In this document: in pieces, positions 60,163 through 64,000 of the stretch
Numbering within the stretch: position 1 is the first letter of the stretch
Layout of the letters: every line of letters starts with the position of its first letter
Assembly (NCBI GenBank): GCA_903848955.1
Contig: CAINHS010000015.1
Location: 61,526-125,525, forward strand
Length of the DNA stretch: 64,000 nucleotides
Source: an uncultured beta proteobacterium
GTDB lineage: Bacteria; Pseudomonadota; Gammaproteobacteria; Burkholderiales; Rhodocyclaceae
Reading direction: 5' to 3'
Program-made: the position numbers and the translations under genes
Notes under the pieces: model-generated
The model's database searches: none
What the model saw: the letters and a program-made list of their open reading frames with translations, nothing else
Told to the model about the DNA's origin: nothing

Positions 60163-61512
60163 ATGAGTTCAACCGCCGGCGCAGTGAAAGCCTCCGCAGA
60201 AGAGCAGCACGACCTGGCCATCGTGCAAAGTCTGTTGGCCCGCCAGCGGCGGGTCGAGAATCTGGTTCATCGACAGGACATGCCGCGCCATGAACTGGTC
60301 GAGAACCTGGTGCGCAAGCAGCATTTGTCGGAACTCAAGACACGTCTCGACCAGATGCCGCCAAACCGCGTGGCGCTCATCCTCGAAGTGCTGCCGCAGG
60401 ATGATGGCATTCTTGTCTGGGAGCTGGTCGCGCCCGACCGCGGGCAAGAGATTCTCGATGAACTGCCCGACGCCCTGCGCCAGGGGTTTTCTGTTGCGCA
60501 ACACTGGCTGCGCAAGCCGATCAGGCTCAACGCGTTTGAACTTCAGAACGGGCACCTGCGGCAGATCCCGGTAGGGAGTCTGGAAGACCTCGCGGCAACC
60601 ACGCCCATCTGGGTCGACCTGGTTGCCCCCTCGCGCGAAGAGCGCCGCTGGATAGAAAAAGTCTTTGGTCTGCGCCTGCCCGCCGGCGACGATCTCACCG
60701 ACCTCGAAGAATCGGCCCGTTTCTATATCGAGGAAGACGGTGCAGTTCATCTGCACTCCAACTTTCTGCTCGACAAGGCCGATGAATCGCGCACGGTCAC
60801 AGTCGCCTTCATCCTGCATAACAACATCCTGTTCTCGATGCGCGACGAGGAACTGCCGGTATTTCGCCAACAGCGCCTGCGCGCACGCATCCAGCCTGGC
60901 TACGTTACCGAAGGCAAGGATGTGCTCATCGATCTCTATGCGGCGGACGTCGAATACTCCGCCGCTGCGCTGGAGGACATCTACGCCGAACTGGAAAAAG
61001 TCAGCCGCACCGTGCTGACGCCGCAGGTCACCGATGACGAAGCCGCCGAGATCCTCTCCGACATCGCCAAGGAAGAAGACCTCAACGGCCGCATCCGCCG
61101 CAATGTGCTCGACACCCGCCGCGCCCTGTCCTTCCTGATCCGCAGCCGGCTGATGTCTGCCGACCAGCACGACGACGCCCGCCAGATCCTGCGCGACATC
61201 GATTCGCTCGACGGCCACACCACATTCCTGTTCGGCAAGATCAACTTCCTGATGGACGCCACGGTCGGCTTCATCAACATCAACCAGAACAAGCGCGTGT
61301 CCAAGCTGACTACCATCAGCGTGGTATTCATGCCGATCAACATCCTCGCCGGCATGGGCGGCATGAGCGAGTTCTCGATGATGACCAGGGACATCCCCTG
61401 GCCCGTCGCCTACGGTGCCTTCGCCCTCGGCATGGCCGCCGTGGGCTTGATGACCTTTGCGGTCCTGCGCTTCATCGAGAAGAGGAAACCGGGCAGAAGT
61501 CAGGGGTTGTGA
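60163..61512 (+). CDS. CorA-family cation transporter with N-terminal MgtE_N-like domain
   Basis: A 449-residue inner-membrane protein. Residues about 45-115 resemble the MgtE N-terminal helical repeat (LVRKQHLSELKTRLDQMPPNRVA; ILVWELVAPDRGQEILDELP). Residues 145-380 form the CorA funnel, followed by two C-terminal membrane helices (TTISVVFMPINILAGMGGMS; AYGAFALGMAAVGLMTFAVL). The usual GMN filter motif is replaced by GMGG, so ion selectivity may differ. Among in-frame ATGs, 60163 is preferred (AGGG upstream). The 3' end overlaps sixA by 13 bases. Confidence 0.88.
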   Translation: MSSTAGAVKASAEEQHDLAIVQSLLARQRRVENLVHRQDMPRHELVENLVRKQHLSELKTRLDQMPPNRVALILEVLPQDDGILVWELVAPDRGQEILDELPDALRQGFSVAQHWLRKPIRLNAFELQNGHLRQIPVGSLEDLAATTPIWVDLVAPSREERRWIEKVFGLRLPAGDDLTDLEESARFYIEEDGAVHLHSNFLLDKADESRTVTVAFILHNNILFSMRDEELPVFRQQRLRARIQPGYVTEGKDVLIDLYAADVEYSAAALEDIYAELEKVSRTVLTPQVTDDEAAEILSDIAKEEDLNGRIRRNVLDTRRALSFLIRSRLMSADQHDDARQILRDIDSLDGHTTFLFGKINFLMDATVGFININQNKRVSKLTTISVVFMPINILAGMGGMSEFSMMTRDIPWPVAYGAFALGMAAVGLMTFAVLRFIEKRKPGRSQGL

Positions 61513-61952
61513 ACCGCTCGCAGCACGGTTTGCGTTTCGTCGTGGCGAACCCGGTTGGTGAACCACCAGACACCCGCCTTCTTGATGGTCCAGTCCGCCT
61601 CGGTGCCGGCGAGCAACAGCGAGGCAAGCCTTCCCAGCGCCGGCTGATGGCTGACCAGGATGATCACCCCGTGGTGATCCGGCCAGTCGGCGGCAGCGAG
61701 CAGATCCGGCGTGCTGGCGCCAACGCCCAATTGTGTCTTGACCTTGACCGGCAGACCGAGCGTCTGCGCGGTCTGCATGGCACGCCGGGCCGGACTCGAC
61801 AGCACGGTGGTGTCCCGCAACGGTTGGCGGCGCAGCCATTCGGCCACCTGCTGCGCATGCCTGAGCCCTGCCGCGGTAAGGTCCCGGTCGGCATCGGCGA
61901 TGGGGCCGTCGGCTTCCTTCGCTTCGGCATGACGCCACAGTATCAGATCCAC
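61500..61952 (-). CDS. sixA: SixA-like phosphohistidine phosphatase
   Basis: A 150-residue histidine-phosphatase-family protein. The catalytic motif is [14 protein letters not shown] at the N-terminus, with [15 protein letters not shown] near residue 53 and the second histidine in [12 protein letters not shown] near residue 100. SixA dephosphorylates phosphohistidine on signalling or PTS proteins. The start is GTG at 61952 with GGGAGGAC directly upstream; the longer frame adds a Cys/His-rich stretch foreign to the family. It is convergent with, and overlaps, the CorA-like gene. Confidence 0.88.
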   Translation of the reverse strand: MDLILWRHAEAKEADGPIADADRDLTAAGLRHAQQVAEWLRRQPLRDTTVLSSPARRAMQTAQTLGLPVKVKTQLGVGASTPDLLAAADWPDHHGVIILVSHQPALGRLASLLLAGTEADWTIKKAGVWWFTNRVRHDETQTVLRAVHNP

Positions 61953-62179
61953 ATCGTCCTCCCGTCGGTGAGGCCGGCAGACTACGCCACGGATGTGACA
62001 ATGGCATGACGGCACGAAGCGTCGACCGGCCGAACCGTTGCGCCGGAAACTCTCGTGGCGTTGAGCGAAAAGTTGCGCCTTCTTTTCTATTTGTTACGAG
62101 TGAGCCCGATCAGTTCCCAGCCATGACCGGCGATGGTAGGCTGTTGATTCCTTTCTCGCAGCCATACAACCATACAACC

Positions 62180-63304
62180 ATGAGCAAATCCATTGGCATC
62201 ATCACCGCCGGCGGCGACAGCCCCGGCCTCAATGCAGCCATCCGCGGCGTCGGCAAGGCGGCCCTCGGCTATTACGACATGCACATCGTCGGCTTTCGCG
62301 ACGGCTTTCGCGGCCTGATGGAAAACCGCACCATGCCGCTCGACCGCAGCACACTCTCGGGGATTCTTACCATCGGCGGCACCATCCTCGGTACCAGCCG
62401 CGACAAGCCGCACAAGATGCCGGTCGGCGGCAAGATCCTGAACATGCTCGACGCCATCGCAGGCAATTACCATGACAACCATCTTGACTGCCTGGTCTGC
62501 CTCGGCGGCGGCGGCACGCTGAAGAACGCTCTGCGACTGAAAGAGCGGGGGCTTAACGTCATCACGCTGCCCAAGACGATCGACAACGATGTCGCCGGCA
62601 CGGACAGTACTTTCGGCTTCGACACCGCTCTGGGCATAGCCACCGAGGCGATCGATCGCCTGCACAGCACCGCGCACAGCCATCATCGCATCGTGGTGGT
62701 CGAGATCATGGGGCATCGAGCCGGCTGGCTGGCGCTCGGCGCGGGGCTCGCCGGCGGCGCCGATGTGATCCTGATTCCGGAGATTCCATACAACGTTGAA
62801 AGCGTGGCCGCGGCGATCCGGGCGCGGGCACGGGGCGGCAGCCCGTTCTCCATCGTCGCGATAGCCGAAGGGGCCGTCTCGCTGCAGGATCTGGCCGAGA
62901 TTGCCGCCGCCAAGTCACCCGCCAAGAAGTCGGCAAAAGCAAAGGACAGTCGCAAATACGACGACCAGGAGGCCGATGCCGCCGAACTGCTCTATGCCGA
63001 CCGAACCCTGCGACTCGCCAAGCGCCTGGAAGCCCTCACCGGCCTTGAGGCACGCGTCACCATCCTCGGGCACGTGCAGCGCGGCGGCGCCCCTTCGGCA
63101 GGGGATCGGCTCTTGGCGACACGCCTGGGTACCGCTTGCACCGATCTGATTGCCAAGGGCACTTACGGTGTCATGGTGGCAGCAAGGGGCGACGGCTCGC
63201 GTCCGGTAAAGCTTGAGGACGTCGCCGGCAAAGTGAAGACCGTGCCGCTCAACCACTCCTGGATCGGCAGCGCGCGCCGGGTAGGGACGAACTTTGGCGA
63301 CTGA
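62180..63304 (+). CDS. pfkA: 6-phosphofructokinase (mixed ATP/PPi-type active site)
   Basis: A 374-residue phosphofructokinase. It has [18 protein letters not shown] at the N-terminus, [11 protein letters not shown] near residue 108, [20 protein letters not shown] near 131 and [19 protein letters not shown]. The lysine in PKTIDND occurs in PPi-dependent and group III enzymes, while GGGGT lacks the aspartate of the PPi type, so the phosphoryl donor is uncertain. A Lys-rich insert ([17 protein letters not shown]) lies near residue 242. The ribosome binding site before the ATG at 62180 is weak. The 124-base convergent gap that follows holds no clear terminator. Confidence 0.92.
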   Translation: MSKSIGIITAGGDSPGLNAAIRGVGKAALGYYDMHIVGFRDGFRGLMENRTMPLDRSTLSGILTIGGTILGTSRDKPHKMPVGGKILNMLDAIAGNYHDNHLDCLVCLGGGGTLKNALRLKERGLNVITLPKTIDNDVAGTDSTFGFDTALGIATEAIDRLHSTAHSHHRIVVVEIMGHRAGWLALGAGLAGGADVILIPEIPYNVESVAAAIRARARGGSPFSIVAIAEGAVSLQDLAEIAAAKSPAKKSAKAKDSRKYDDQEADAAELLYADRTLRLAKRLEALTGLEARVTILGHVQRGGAPSAGDRLLATRLGTACTDLIAKGTYGVMVAARGDGSRPVKLEDVAGKVKTVPLNHSWIGSARRVGTNFGD

Positions 63305-63428
63305 GGTGCCGCAGCCAAAGAGTCACCAAGACGCCCCGTGATGATGCCGGCGACCGGTGGCAGGCATGGATTCCCCGACCGGGTCACGCTTGCCCTGGAT
63401 CGGGGTTGCTCAAATGCTGATCGCGGAC

Positions 63429-64000
63429 TCAATAGACAGTCGGCACGAACATGCTCGCGGGCACCGGATGTCGCAGGTAGTCCGGATTGTGCACGCGATC
63501 GGGCAGGGTAACCGACTCCCGCTCGATTTCCTCGTAAGAGACCTGACTGAGGAAGTGATGGATGCAGTTGAGGCGGGCCTTTTTCTTGTCCACTGCTTCG
63601 ATGATCCGCCAGGGCGCCTCGGCAATGTGGGTGCGCTCAAGCATGGTTTCCTTGGCCTTGGTGTATTGCTCCCAAAGACGGCGCGATTCCATGTCCATCG
63701 GGCTCAGCTTCCACTGTTTTAGCGGATCGCGAATGCGCATCATGAAGCGCATGTGCTGCTCGTCGTCAGTGATGGAGAACCAATACTTGATGAGAATGAT
63801 GCCGGAGCGGATAAGCATTTTTTCAAATTCGGGTACGGTGCGAAAGAACTCCTCGTATTCGTCGTCGCTGCAGAACTCCATTACCTTTTCCACTCCGGCG
63901 CGGTTGTACCAGCTGCGGTCGAACAGGACGATTTCGCCGCCGGCCGGCAGGTAGCTCACGTAACGCTGGAAATACCACTGACTGCGTTCCCGCTCGCTGG
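63429..64000 (-). CDS. ppk2: Polyphosphate kinase 2, C-terminal part (runs off the window)
   Basis: The last 190 or so residues of a PPK2-family enzyme, which uses polyphosphate to phosphorylate nucleoside diphosphates. It contains SQWYFQRYVSYLPAGGEIVLFDRSWYNRAG (in parts), the lid region RSWYNRAGVEKVMEFCSDDE, IKYWFSITDDEQHMRF and KAKETMLERTHIAEAPWRII. The N-terminus with the Walker A motif lies beyond position 64000. It is convergent with the phosphofructokinase gene. Confidence 0.93.
   Translation of the reverse strand, partial: SERERSQWYFQRYVSYLPAGGEIVLFDRSWYNRAGVEKVMEFCSDDEYEEFFRTVPEFEKMLIRSGIILIKYWFSITDDEQHMRFMMRIRDPLKQWKLSPMDMESRRLWEQYTKAKETMLERTHIAEAPWRIIEAVDKKKARLNCIHHFLSQVSYEEIERESVTLPDRVHNPDYLRHPVPASMFVPTVY

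Overview
The window is a GC-rich, densely coded chromosomal segment of a Gram-negative, sulfur-oxidising bacterium, most likely a betaproteobacterium of the Rhodocyclales/Nitrosomonadales type. The evidence is a complete reverse-type dsr cluster (dsrABEFHCMKLJOPNR, with dsrEFH and dsrL, the markers of the oxidative direction), a proteobacterial tpiA-secG-tRNA-Leu-nuoA-N block, an Escherichia-type frdABCD and a NarX/NarL-like pair. Taxonomy is inferred from gene content only. There are no rRNA genes, insertion sequences, prophage or CRISPR arrays.

Layout. 1-3.6 kb: the 5' part of dbpA with a triplicated 42-bp hairpin repeat in front of it, then a PaaA-like di-iron protein with a small partner, divergent from an adrenodoxin-reductase-like flavoprotein. 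3.7-9.4 kb: rightward genes for a phosphoesterase, a Ser/Thr kinase fused to a universal stress domain, a rhodanese, a long YeiH-type transporter with a 42-residue membrane peptide, a UspA protein and a SRPBCC protein. 9.5-14.7 kb: leftward genes, ending next to dsrA in an accessory sulfur operon (79-residue protein, Cas6-like RAMP-fold protein, tandem TusA, DsrC paralogue without the terminal cysteine, unknown protein, TauD-family dioxygenase). 14.9-28.9 kb: the dsr cluster and a uroporphyrinogen-III methyltransferase for siroheme. 29-38.7 kb: an outer-membrane protein/binding protein/diguanylate cyclase trio, a hydrolase and GNAT pair, a phytochelatin synthase-like protein, a quinone oxidoreductase/DsbA pair and a two-component system with a Nudix hydrolase. 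38.8-54.9 kb: complex I, tRNA-Leu(GAG), secG and tpiA, all leftward. 55-64 kb: frdABCD behind an FNR-like box, a UbiE-like methyltransferase, a CorA-like transporter, sixA, a phosphofructokinase and the start of ppk2.

How the parts fit: DsrEFH, TusA-like proteins and DsrC relay sulfane sulfur to cytoplasmic DsrAB; DsrL, DsrN, DsrR and the CobA-like enzyme supply electrons, amidated siroheme and assembly; DsrMKJOP links DsrC to the quinone pool, which complex I and fumarate reductase also use. The rhodanese and YeiH-type protein 7 kb away could handle sulfane sulfur or sulfur oxyanions.

The main unexplained structure is repetitive DNA. Four long inverted repeats with near-identical 25-nt arms sit at the dsrE/F, dsrM/K, dsrK/L and dsrL/J junctions, one apparently containing the dsrJ start codon. 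Four members of a second hairpin family lie in and beside the cluster, and two triplicated tandem repeats lie before dbpA and nuoN.
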